A stretch of 64,000 bases of DNA from NCBI RefSeq assembly GCF_019021925.1, contig NZ_CP058990.1:1604001-1668000 (forward strand), given 5' to 3'. Position 1 is the first letter of the stretch; each line of letters opens with the position of its first letter. The DNA comes from Cellulophaga sp. HaHaR_3_176 (GTDB taxonomy: Bacteria; Bacteroidota; Bacteroidia; Flavobacteriales; Flavobacteriaceae). Shown piece after piece: positions 47,825-54,401 of this stretch. The position numbers and the translations under genes were made by a program. Below the pieces are notes generated by a model. That model was given only the letters and a program-made list of their open reading frames with translations, had not been told where the DNA came from and did not search any database.

Positions 47825-48727
47825 TTATTTCATTTTTGATGTAAATATATTCTTAATTGTATCTAATTCTTTTTTGTATTTTAAATCCGTTCTTGATGCA
47901 AAATATAAGGTGTTTTCCGTTTTTACTTTTCCTTCCCAAACTAAATTTATTTCGTTTCTTAAAATTTGTTCTCGACATAAAAAATCTGGAACTAATGCAA
48001 GTCCGTTTCCATTGTTTAAACATCTTATTATAGAAGTAATATTTGGTAAGATATAGTTTGGTTTAAAAGCGGGTTTCTTATTAAAGTTCTCAAACCAAAA
48101 ACGTCTAAAATGTTCCATTTCGTTTGATGAACTATACCAAACATTTTGAAGTAGTTCCTCTTCTAACTTATTTAAATTTTTTGAATTAATGTGTTTTTGT
48201 ATTTTAGTTACATTGGTTTTATTTCCTGCTATTAAAACGATTCTTTCTTTTGAAAAAGGAATATACTCAACTAATGATTTTTTTTCATTCTGTTTTTTAG
48301 GTGTTATTACTAAATCTAAAATTCCATTATTTAGGTCTTTTATTAAATCTGTATGTGCTCCAAATCTAGCTACTAGGTCAAAGTCCAGTTTTGGGATTTT
48401 GGGTTCAATAATAAGTTGAAACATTTCAGAACACATTCCTATATTTAAAGATGGATTTTTTTCTTGCGTTGTTTTTTTAAAATGCTGTTCTGCTATTTCA
48501 AGTTTTTTTAAAGATTCAATTATATATTCATATAAAAATTTCCCATCTTCTGTTGGAATCATTTTTCTCGAAGTACGTTCAAAAAGTTTTTTGCCAACAT
48601 AAGCTTCTAAAGCATTTAAGTGTACACTAACTCCAGGTTGGGACGCATATAAAGCAATAGAAGCTTTGGTTAAAGTTCCGTTTTCATATATTTCTTTAAA
48701 TGTTCTGTACCATTCTAAATTCACCAT
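47825..48727 (-). CDS. LysR-family regulator
   Basis: A 300-residue transcription factor. The winged helix-turn-helix is at about 1-60 (WYRTFKEIYENGTLTKASIA then YASQPGVSVHLNALEAYVGK), and the substrate-binding domain at about 90-295 (LNIGMCSEMFQLIIEPKIPK, NGNGLALVPDFL). It is divergent from an MdaB-like oxidoreductase; the palindrome in the 93-base gap is the likely operator. Neither gene lies between matched cassette ends. Confidence 0.88.
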   Translation of the reverse strand: MVNLEWYRTFKEIYENGTLTKASIALYASQPGVSVHLNALEAYVGKKLFERTSRKMIPTEDGKFLYEYIIESLKKLEIAEQHFKKTTQEKNPSLNIGMCSEMFQLIIEPKIPKLDFDLVARFGAHTDLIKDLNNGILDLVITPKKQNEKKSLVEYIPFSKERIVLIAGNKTNVTKIQKHINSKNLNKLEEELLQNVWYSSSNEMEHFRRFWFENFNKKPAFKPNYILPNITSIIRCLNNGNGLALVPDFLCREQILRNEINLVWEGKVKTENTLYFASRTDLKYKKELDTIKNIFTSKMK

Positions 48728-48742
48728 AGCTATTAAAAATTT

Positions 48743-48765
48743 AATACAAAGGTATGATTTGTATT
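48743..48765. promoter_or_regulatory. Palindromic operator between lysR and mdaB
   Basis: AATACAAA (48743-48750), 7 bases, TTTGTATT (48758-48765): a perfect 8-bp inverted repeat. It contains ATAC...GTAT, in keeping with LysR-type boxes (T-N11-A with dyad symmetry). Confidence 0.7.
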
Positions 48766-48790
48766 ATTTTTACAATAATAAACATTGCTT

Positions 48791-48798
48791 TAGTTTTG
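48791..48798 (+). promoter_or_regulatory. Promoter -7 box of the mdaB-like gene
   Basis: TAGTTTTG fits TAnnTTTG exactly, 22 bases before the start. It lies 25 bases downstream of the operator, so the regulator would sit upstream of the polymerase, as expected for activation. Confidence 0.55.
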
Positions 48799-48820
48799 TC
48801 CCATATAAAATAAGAGACAA

Positions 48821-49417
48821 ATGAAAAACATTTTTATAATTAATGGAAGTCATCCATTTGCACATTCTGGTGGAAGATTTAACGAAACACTTTTTAATAC
48901 CACTACTTCATATTTTGAATCAAACGAAGAATTTGAAGTAAAAACTACTCAAGTAGGTGAAAAATACGATGTAAAGGAAGAAGTTGAAAAATTTAAGTGG
49001 GCAGATCTAGTGATTTATCACACTCCAATTTGGTGGTTTCAAATACCGTTTGGATTTAAAAAGTATATAGATGAAGTTTTTACTGAAGGTCATCAAAATG
49101 GAATTTATGCAAGTGATGGAAGAAGTAGAAAAAATCCAAACATCAATTACGGGACCGGTGGTTTAATGCACGGGAAAAAATATATACTTACTACAAGTTG
49201 GAATGCACCTAAAACCGCATTTACTTTAGAAAATGAATTTTTTAATCAAAAAAGTGTAGATGAAGGTGCTATGTTTGGGTTTCACAGAATGAATGCTTTT
49301 ACAGGAATGGAATTATTAGCAACACATCATTTTCACGATATGGAAAAAAATGCAGATGTTCCTTTTGAGTTGAATAATTACAGTGTTTTTTTAAATGATT
49401 TAATGATTAATTTTTAA
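48821..49417 (+). CDS. mdaB: NAD(P)H quinone oxidoreductase, MdaB-like
   Basis: A 198-residue flavodoxin-fold enzyme. FIINGSHPFAHSGGRFNETL at 4-23, KFKWADLVIYHTPIWWFQIP near 58-77, FKKYIDEVFTEGH near 79-91, YASDGRSRKNPNINYGTGGL near 96-115 and YILTTSWNAPKTAFT near 120-134 match MdaB of Proteobacteria almost block for block. Expected to reduce quinones with two electrons and so limit oxidative damage. Under control of the divergent LysR-type regulator. Confidence 0.88.
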   Translation: MKNIFIINGSHPFAHSGGRFNETLFNTTTSYFESNEEFEVKTTQVGEKYDVKEEVEKFKWADLVIYHTPIWWFQIPFGFKKYIDEVFTEGHQNGIYASDGRSRKNPNINYGTGGLMHGKKYILTTSWNAPKTAFTLENEFFNQKSVDEGAMFGFHRMNAFTGMELLATHHFHDMEKNADVPFELNNYSVFLNDLMINF

Positions 49418-49478
49418 TTTATCTGGTTCGTTCTGAAAATGTCACGTCCTAAAATACGGCTACAGATTAATATTAGTT

Positions 49479-50336
49479 TTAAGCGGCATATTGATGCACG
49501 TAATTAGGTGTTTTATAATCTAAAGATAAATGCAATCTTTTAGAGTTGTATAATTTGATTGCATTTTTGGCTGCTTTTTTCGCATGTATCACGCTGGTAA
49601 AGGTTTGGTCAAGATAGAATTCATCTTTTAGAATACCGTTTACCCTTTCTGCTAGGGCATTTTCATAGCAATGGTTTTCTTCAGTCATACTGATTTTAAT
49701 TTTCTTTCTTTTCAATATTTGAGTATAGACATTACTGCAATATTGAATACCTCTGTCCGAGTGATGAATAAGTTGGTCAATATTCTTGGCATTGTAAATA
49801 GCCTTATTTAAAGCTCTGACACACCCTTTTAGTTCTAGGCTATCACTTAGGTCATATCCAACGATTTTACGTGAGTACATATCTGTAATCAATGCTAGGT
49901 AACAGAATCCTTTAATGGTTCTGATGTAGGTTATATCGGAAGCCCAGACTTGATTAGGTCTATTGATTTTCAAGTCTTTTATAATATTACCATACTTATA
50001 AAACCTATGATATGAATTTGTGGTTCTAGAAGAATATTTTTTTCTTCTAACGAGTAATCGATTTTCTCTTAGGATACGGAATAGCTGGTCTCTACCTACT
50101 TTAAGGTCGTACTTTTGAAACTCATTTTTTAATGATCTCATGAGTTTTCTGGTACCTTCTCGAGGTAGTGTTCTTCTACTTTCCCGAACAAGTTGGATTA
50201 CATCTTGTTCTATCTGTTTTTTGATAACAAAACGTTTTTGGAATTTGTAATAGGCATCTCTTTTCAGATCAAAGGCATTACAGATAGTACAAATTGAATA
50301 GAGCCTTTCATTACGGTTTATCGGTGCTACTTTCAT
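49479..50336 (-). CDS. IS3-family transposase OrfB (DDE)
   Basis: A 285-residue rve-type integrase/transposase. An HTH_21-like part (LVRESRRTLPREGTRKLMRS near 49-68) precedes the catalytic core: Asp in VWASDITYIRTIKGFCYLAL near 129-148, Asp in LIHHSDRGIQYCSN near 189-202, Glu in ENALAERVNGILKDEF near 223-238. The DDE set is intact and length is normal. Its ATG overlaps the orfA stop (TAATG). A nine-A run (50355-50363 on the minus strand) in the end of orfA would allow a -1 frameshift into this frame. Confidence 0.92.
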   Translation of the reverse strand: MKVAPINRNERLYSICTICNAFDLKRDAYYKFQKRFVIKKQIEQDVIQLVRESRRTLPREGTRKLMRSLKNEFQKYDLKVGRDQLFRILRENRLLVRRKKYSSRTTNSYHRFYKYGNIIKDLKINRPNQVWASDITYIRTIKGFCYLALITDMYSRKIVGYDLSDSLELKGCVRALNKAIYNAKNIDQLIHHSDRGIQYCSNVYTQILKRKKIKISMTEENHCYENALAERVNGILKDEFYLDQTFTSVIHAKKAAKNAIKLYNSKRLHLSLDYKTPNYVHQYAA

Positions 50337-50731
50337 TAGGGCTTTATGTTTAAGTTTTTTTTTAATTCTTCAACATCTCTATAGCCTAGGTTCTCGGCCG
50401 CTACCTCGAGATAGCTATCGGTCACCAGTTTGTCCAGGTCCTTTTTAATAAGAAGGTCCTTAAGTTGTTTGAGCTCTTTTTGAAGGGCTTTGATACGGGA
50501 AAGTTCATCGTCTGTTTGCACGGTTACACGGGTATTCATTAAATCTTTACGATCATACTTTTTGATCCATACGTTTATAGTACTGGATTGAATACCGTAA
50601 GTTAATGCAATTTGTCTTTTGGAATGGTTTCCTTTGGTAAGTTCTGCCAAGACTTTGAGCTTAAAGCTCTCACTATAGCGTTTTACATATCCATCATTTT
50701 TATACATATACTTGAAGTGTTTTGTATACAT
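50336..50731 (-). CDS. IS3-family OrfA (HTH protein)
   Basis: A 131-residue DNA-binding protein. RYSESFKLKVLAELTKGNHS then KRQIALTYGIQSSTINVWIK near 19-57 is the helix-turn-helix, followed by a leucine-zipper-like stretch SRIKALQKELKQLKDLLIKK near 78-97. It may start at MYTK or at MYKN eight codons later. It forms a pair with orfB. Apparently complete. Confidence 0.9.
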   Translation of the reverse strand: MYTKHFKYMYKNDGYVKRYSESFKLKVLAELTKGNHSKRQIALTYGIQSSTINVWIKKYDRKDLMNTRVTVQTDDELSRIKALQKELKQLKDLLIKKDLDKLVTDSYLEVAAENLGYRDVEELKKNLNIKP

Positions 50732-50752
50732 ATTTCAGGACGGGTCAAAATT

Positions 50753-50951
50753 GTGCCCAACGGTTTAGCTATGAACAGTGCGGGAACAAACTGACGTTTG
50801 CTTTCCGCCACGCACATAGCGAAATCTTTTTGTTTTGTTTTTTCTTTTTTTGTCCAAAGCAAAATCCCAAAGATTTTGCGACATTCTAAATATACACAGA
50901 CCTTTCGGTTTTGCCCTAAAGTTCGCATTACGTTTAGGTTTTGTTGGCAAG
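50753..50951 (-). repeat. attC-like hairpin F (diverged)
   Basis: Outer ends GTGCCCAAC (50753-50761) and GTTGGCAAG (50943-50951). Inner CGCAAAATCTTTGGG-type arm pairs with CGAAATCTTTTTG. Outer stem less well kept than in the others, and the cassette partner of the right end is only partly matched. Lies 5 bases from the IS3 right end. Confidence 0.6.
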
Positions 50952-50958
50952 TGGCTTT

Positions 50959-51474
50959 TTATTCCGTTCTTTTCCTTAAATCAGTTACTTCGTTTTCTAA
51001 ATCATATTTTGCTCTTAATTTCCATTCCGTTCTTTCGTTTTCGGCTTGAGTTTTAGACTCTTTTTTGTTCGGCGGTAATGGTTCGGGAGGTGTTGTGGCA
51101 GAAACGTTGTTTTCGGGGTTTTCAAAACTACGAGTTAGCCCACAAGCGTTTATCTCGATTAAATTTTCAGTGTTATAATTGCCATAAATTAGCCATCTAC
51201 CTTCCTTGTTAATTATCGGACCACAATAATTATCATAAGTTCCTTCATAAATGTTTCCAATTCCATCTCCATTAAAAGATTCAACTACCTTAATCTCAAA
51301 AGTGCTATTTTCAAAATCAATTTTGAGTACTTCTCCAATAAAAATACAATCAGAATTTTGAAATTCGTAGTCTTGAATAGCTTTTAAACTTTTAGGAATG
51401 GAACAGGTACAAGCAAATGCATTGTAAGAAATCAATGTTAATATGAGAAATAATATCTGTAATCTATTTTTCAT
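50959..51474 (-). CDS. Exported NTR/TIMP-like protein (cassette c)
   Basis: A 171-residue protein with a signal peptide (about 1-21, ending NAFA) and a mature N-terminus CTCSIPKSLKAI. The CxC start, NSDCIFIGEVLKIDF near 40-54, FEIKVVESFNGD near 58-69 and later Cys in YCGPI and NACGL are the pattern of the NTR/TIMP-like OB-fold. The Pro/Lys-rich tail (PPEPLPPNKKE) is unstructured. In animals TIMPs inhibit metalloproteases; bacterial function unknown. It reads toward hairpin F in its cassette. Confidence 0.65.
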   Translation of the reverse strand: MKNRLQILFLILTLISYNAFACTCSIPKSLKAIQDYEFQNSDCIFIGEVLKIDFENSTFEIKVVESFNGDGIGNIYEGTYDNYCGPIINKEGRWLIYGNYNTENLIEINACGLTRSFENPENNVSATTPPEPLPPNKKESKTQAENERTEWKLRAKYDLENEVTDLRKRTE

Positions 51475-51480
51475 TTTTCA

Positions 51481-51622
51481 GCTTGTTTCCAACGTGATTG
51501 TATATGGTTTGTTGCGTGTTTCAAGCAACTAATTTAGTAAATAATTACCGACCAAGAAAGTCCGCGAGGACTTTCGTAAGTAGGCAAGAAGCCAGCAATA
51601 AATTATATACGGTGTTAGCCAC
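51481..51622 (-). repeat. attC-like hairpin G (short)
   Basis: Outer ends GCTTGTTTCCAAC (51481-51493) and GTTAGCCAC (51614-51622). TGTATATGGTTTGTTGC pairs with GCAATAAATTATATAC, and an inner GAAAGTCC GCGA GGACTTTC hairpin sits at its tip. About 140 bases, shorter than the others. Confidence 0.7.
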
Positions 51623-52064
51623 TGGTTTTGTTTTTCCTAAATATTCCAATTATAATGTTTATTATATAGAATAATTGACCAAAAATAATTGTTAGAAATA
51701 TTAAAGTCAAAATTAAATTTTGTGTAGAAAGGTCATCGTAAAGTGGAAATTCAGACTTTTTACTTTCAAATGATATTAAAGGAATTCCTAACATTATTAA
51801 TAATGAACCAAAAGTTAATATAATATGAATCCAATTCAGCCATTTTGATAGTTTTCTATTAGCTTTTTTCATTATCCAATATCCAAATCCTATTATTCCA
51901 AATAGTGCTGAAATTAAAATACTCAAGTGATATTTAGTGAAAACGAAATAAGTATCGTGAATATTCACATCCATAGTTTCGGTTCCACTTAAAATTCCGA
52001 TTAATATTATTAATGGAACAGAAAGCCAAAAAATCAGATGTGGTTTATTATTTAAAATGGTCAT
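51615..52064 (-). CDS. Cytochrome oxidase subunit I-like fragment (cassette b)
   Basis: A 149-residue membrane protein with four hydrophobic helices. Residues about 27-47 read NVNIHDTYFVFTKYHLSILI-like; HDTYFV followed by a helix, GFGYWIM near 55-61, then two more helices match the C-terminal helices X-XII of haem-copper oxidase subunit I, where the motif is LHDTYFVVAHFHYVL. The first of the two haem-ligand His is Lys here (TKYH), the second is kept. It lacks the other ligands and cannot be an oxidase alone. The TAA stop is formed by the core of hairpin G. Confidence 0.6.
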   Translation of the reverse strand: MTILNNKPHLIFWLSVPLIILIGILSGTETMDVNIHDTYFVFTKYHLSILISALFGIIGFGYWIMKKANRKLSKWLNWIHIILTFGSLLIMLGIPLISFESKKSEFPLYDDLSTQNLILTLIFLTIIFGQLFYIINIIIGIFRKNKTSG

Positions 52065-52086
52065 TTCAAAAAACTTAAAATTTTAA

Positions 52087-52475
52087 TTAATCAATTGTTT
52101 TTTCCTTTGACTTTTTGGTCAAGAATTCAGTCAGTTTTAATAATTCAGATTTTTCATATTTAATTGGACCTAAAATAACTTTCGCAAATTCTAAAGTTTG
52201 TTTTTCATTCCATTCAGAGATTGCTTGGAAAGAACTTTCTGTCATTTCATTTAATCTTTCAGTAATAGATTTTCCAACATAATTATCCAATTCAAATCGG
52301 AATTCAGGAATTCCAGCGTTATTGTTCCTTTTTTTAGTTTTATTTTCTCAAGAATTGAATTCCCAATAGGACTATTTGCGAATTGATTAGATTCATATAA
52401 ATTCAAATTTTCATATTTGACTTTACTCAAAAGTTTTTTTAAAAAGAGAAGTTCAATGTCGTTAAATTCATTCAT
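52087..52475 (-). pseudogene. Frameshifted small gene (cassette b)
   Basis: The frame starting MNEFNDIELLFLKKLLSKVK at 52475 runs to a seven-A tract (minus strand; 52329-52335) and then goes out of phase, ending at 52251. The next frame continues RNNNAGIPEFRFELDNYVGK and runs to 52087 (KSKEKTID). Joined by one base slip they give a coherent protein of about 128 residues with no recognised family. Either it is a broken gene, a sequencing error at the A-run, or a programmed -1 frameshift at A AAA AAA. It shares a cassette with the COX1-like gene, 22 bases away. Confidence 0.65.
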
Positions 52476-52496
52476 TTTGAGTTCTGATTGGTACTT

Positions 52497-52696
52497 GTGG
52501 CTAACGGTTGGTATATGAAAAGTAGCGTGTAAATAGACACTAAATTTTCGGATTATACACGAGCCGAATTTTTTAATTTTCTTTTTATCTTATTTTCTCA
52601 AAAAGCCAAATTAAAAAATTTGGCGGACTCTGAAAATACACACGAACCTCTCGGAAAGCCTTTAATAGCTATGTTTTATATACATTGTTATCTCTC
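52497..52696 (-). repeat. attC-like hairpin H
   Basis: Outer ends GTGGCTAAC (52497-52505) and GTTATCTCTC (52687-52696). GTATATGAAAAGTAGC pairs with GCTATGTTTTATATAC; inner GCCGAATTTTTTAATTT arm pairs with AAATTAAAAAATTTGGC. Same subtype as A and D. Confidence 0.75.
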
Positions 52697-52730
52697 GTTT
52701 TTTTCCATAATGCTCTTTTCAACTCCAATT

Positions 52731-53822
52731 TTATGGCAATGTATATTCTAGGTCTGAATAGATACTTAAAATTCCAATTGCCACATCATTGGATGACATT
52801 GAAACTCCATTTAAAGTAAAGGACATAGTCACATTATCATTCGGAAAGTGCATAATGTATGATTGAAAACCATCTAGTAGTCCAGTATGCCCTAATGACA
52901 TTTTTTCGAAAAAGGGAATAGGAATTAGTCCAATCCCTAAGCCTTGACTTGTGTCCTGCATAGACTGTAATGAATTTTGAGATACTACATTTCCGGCAAA
53001 TAGTTCTGTATAGAAAGTATTTAGGTCTAATGGGCTTGATACTATTGAACCTGTTGCGTTTACAAGAGTTGTGTTCGTTTCAATTGCTAAAGCCCAATCA
53101 TTAGATTGTGGGTTATATGATAATGCCTCATCATTAGAAGTATCGATTGCTCCGCCATTATAGGTGTCTGTTAAACCTAAAGGAATTATTATTCGGTCTC
53201 TTAATGCGTCTGAATAAGATTTTTGGTCGATGTTTTCTATAATAAAACCTAGAATGACATAATTTGTGTTTGAATATGCAGTTTGTTCATTTGGCTCAAA
53301 AACAGTTCCGTTTTCAATAAACAAATCGATTAGTTGTTGTTGCGTAGCTGGCTGAGTAACAATATCAGTTCCGTATGCAGTTTCTGTGTAGTTGAAAAGT
53401 CCACTTCTATGATTCAACAAGTTTTCAATTGTTATTAAATTTGAGTTTGGCAATTCTGGAAAGAAATTGTCAAGAGTTGTAGATAAAGTCAAACTATTTT
53501 CTTCTACCATTTGCATAATGATGGATGCTGTAAAAGTTTTTGTGATTGAGGCAATTCGGTATTTCGTTTGTGCTGACGCAGTAATATTATTTTCTATGTC
53601 AGCTTGTCCAAAAGATTTTTGATAATCGACCTGTCCATCTTTAAAAATAGCTACACTACCCATTCCAAGATTTTGCTCCTCAAGAGTTGATAAAAAATTA
53701 TCCATCTTATTTTGGTCAAAATTTTCTCCAAATTCAAAACTATCGTTTGTACTATCGTCCGAGCAACTCGCTATAAAGCATATAATTAAAATACTTAAAA
53801 TCTTTAGTTTAATATTTTTCAT
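52731..53822 (-). CDS. Beta-lactamase-fold serine hydrolase lipoprotein (cassette a)
   Basis: A 363-residue lipoprotein with lipobox ASC at 18-20 and a Ser/Asp linker. SITKTFTASIIMQMV near 93-107 is the SxxK active site, YSNTNYVILG near 190-199 the YxN motif, and SLGHTGLLDGF near 308-318 the HxG equivalent of KTG. This is the class C beta-lactamase/PBP4 (AmpC) fold, common to esterases and D-peptidases. Whether it hits beta-lactams is unknown. Cassette ends GTTATCTCTC (52687) and GAGAGATAAC (53838). Confidence 0.85.
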   Translation of the reverse strand: MKNIKLKILSILIICFIASCSDDSTNDSFEFGENFDQNKMDNFLSTLEEQNLGMGSVAIFKDGQVDYQKSFGQADIENNITASAQTKYRIASITKTFTASIIMQMVEENSLTLSTTLDNFFPELPNSNLITIENLLNHRSGLFNYTETAYGTDIVTQPATQQQLIDLFIENGTVFEPNEQTAYSNTNYVILGFIIENIDQKSYSDALRDRIIIPLGLTDTYNGGAIDTSNDEALSYNPQSNDWALAIETNTTLVNATGSIVSSPLDLNTFYTELFAGNVVSQNSLQSMQDTSQGLGIGLIPIPFFEKMSLGHTGLLDGFQSYIMHFPNDNVTMSFTLNGVSMSSNDVAIGILSIYSDLEYTLP

Positions 53823-53837
53823 AATTTTTGTTTAAAT

Positions 53838-53873
53838 GAGAGATAACGTACGGATAACCGTACAATTACGGTT
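53838..53873 (-). repeat. Entry-type site I (attI-like?)
   Basis: After GAGAGATAAC (53838-53847), the partner of the H end, comes GTACGG ATAA CCGTAC (53848-53863), overlapping AACCGTA CAAT TACGGTT (53856-53873). The three TACGG arms in alternating orientation are shared with site E. It lies between the first cassette and the core gene at 53900. Confidence 0.5.
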
Positions 53874-53899
53874 ATTTTCAATAATAAATAATAAAGAAA

Positions 53900-54388
53900 C
53901 TACCTCGCGTATAATAAATGGTCTGTAAGTGAGAAATCTACTCCTAAATCGTCTTTAAGTTCATATTTTATCAATAAATCTCCCCAATATTTACCATCAG
54001 AAAAATCGGCAACAATCCACTTATGGTTTAATACTTTTATCTTATTTATTTTAAATTTACCCTCCATACCTTCGTAAGGTACTAAAGGGTTGTCGCCTTT
54101 GCCTTCGTTAGTCTCTAAAAGCTTATCGGTAATATAACTTGTTGGGTTGGTAAGGTTTAAATGCTCGTAATAAGCTAAAGCATCATCATTATTATTTAAT
54201 GAAAAATACTCTATTTCAAGCATTTTTAAATGTAAGTTCTTAATAGAGTCTTGTAAAACCAATTTATCATCATGCAATGTGTTTATGGTTTTGGTATTTT
54301 CTTCTACCATTGTATTTGCACTTACAAATTGGTATAAAGCTATTAATGATGCAAAAATAAATAGGTAAAGAAATAATCTGCTTTTCAT
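53900..54388 (-). CDS. Small exported/anchored coiled-coil protein
   Basis: A 162-residue protein with a signal peptide or anchor (MKSRLFLYLFIFASLIALYQ). A coiled coil follows at about 30-65 (VEENTKTINTLHDDKLVLQD), then a globular part NPLVPYEGMEGKFKINKIKV and a conserved KWIVADFSDGKYWGDLLIKYE. Conserved in flavobacteria, function unknown. It lies 13 bases from the MBL-fold gene on the same strand and is the first core gene beyond the array. Confidence 0.7.
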   Translation of the reverse strand: MKSRLFLYLFIFASLIALYQFVSANTMVEENTKTINTLHDDKLVLQDSIKNLHLKMLEIEYFSLNNNDDALAYYEHLNLTNPTSYITDKLLETNEGKGDNPLVPYEGMEGKFKINKIKVLNHKWIVADFSDGKYWGDLLIKYELKDDLGVDFSLTDHLLYAR

Positions 54389-54401
54389 CTGAAAATTTAA
54401 A

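Larger units (their letters stand above)
49440..50747 (-). mobile_element. IS3-family insertion sequence
   Basis: A 1308-base element with TG...CA ends and imperfect terminal inverted repeats: TGTCACGTCCTAAAATACGG on the left (49440-) and, on the minus strand, TGACCCGTCCTGAAATATG on the right (50747-). It is flanked by a likely AAA target duplication (49437-49439, 50748-50750). It carries orfA and orfB on the minus strand. It was inserted next to hairpin F, probably cutting a cassette. Confidence 0.85.
43221..53863 (-). mobile_element. Integron-like gene-cassette array without visible integrase
   Basis: Two groups of small ORFs, each unit separated by a long hairpin of the attC type, read in minus orientation: first group I-site, cassette a, H, cassette b, G, cassette c, F; second group E-site, d, D, e, C, f, B, g, A. 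The terminal 9-10 bases of each unit are complementary across its ORF and differ between units, as in integron cassettes. No integrase gene is in the window, so it corresponds to a cluster of attC sites lacking an integrase. An IS3 element and a LysR/mdaB pair lie between the groups. Confidence 0.75.

Noticed and set aside
50683..51056. Several short overlapping frames inside and around hairpin F
   Set aside because: They arise from the palindromic AT-rich hairpin and its overlap with real genes; none has a start context or recognisable product.
43221..52696. The hairpin repeats as simple MITEs of the IS3 element
   Set aside because: They share no terminal repeat with the IS3 element, have no target duplications, and their outer ends match across the ORF instead of across the repeat.
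43221..52696. The repeats as CRISPR repeats
   Set aside because: Units are 140-205 bases with coding spacers of variable size; no short regular repeats or cas genes are present.
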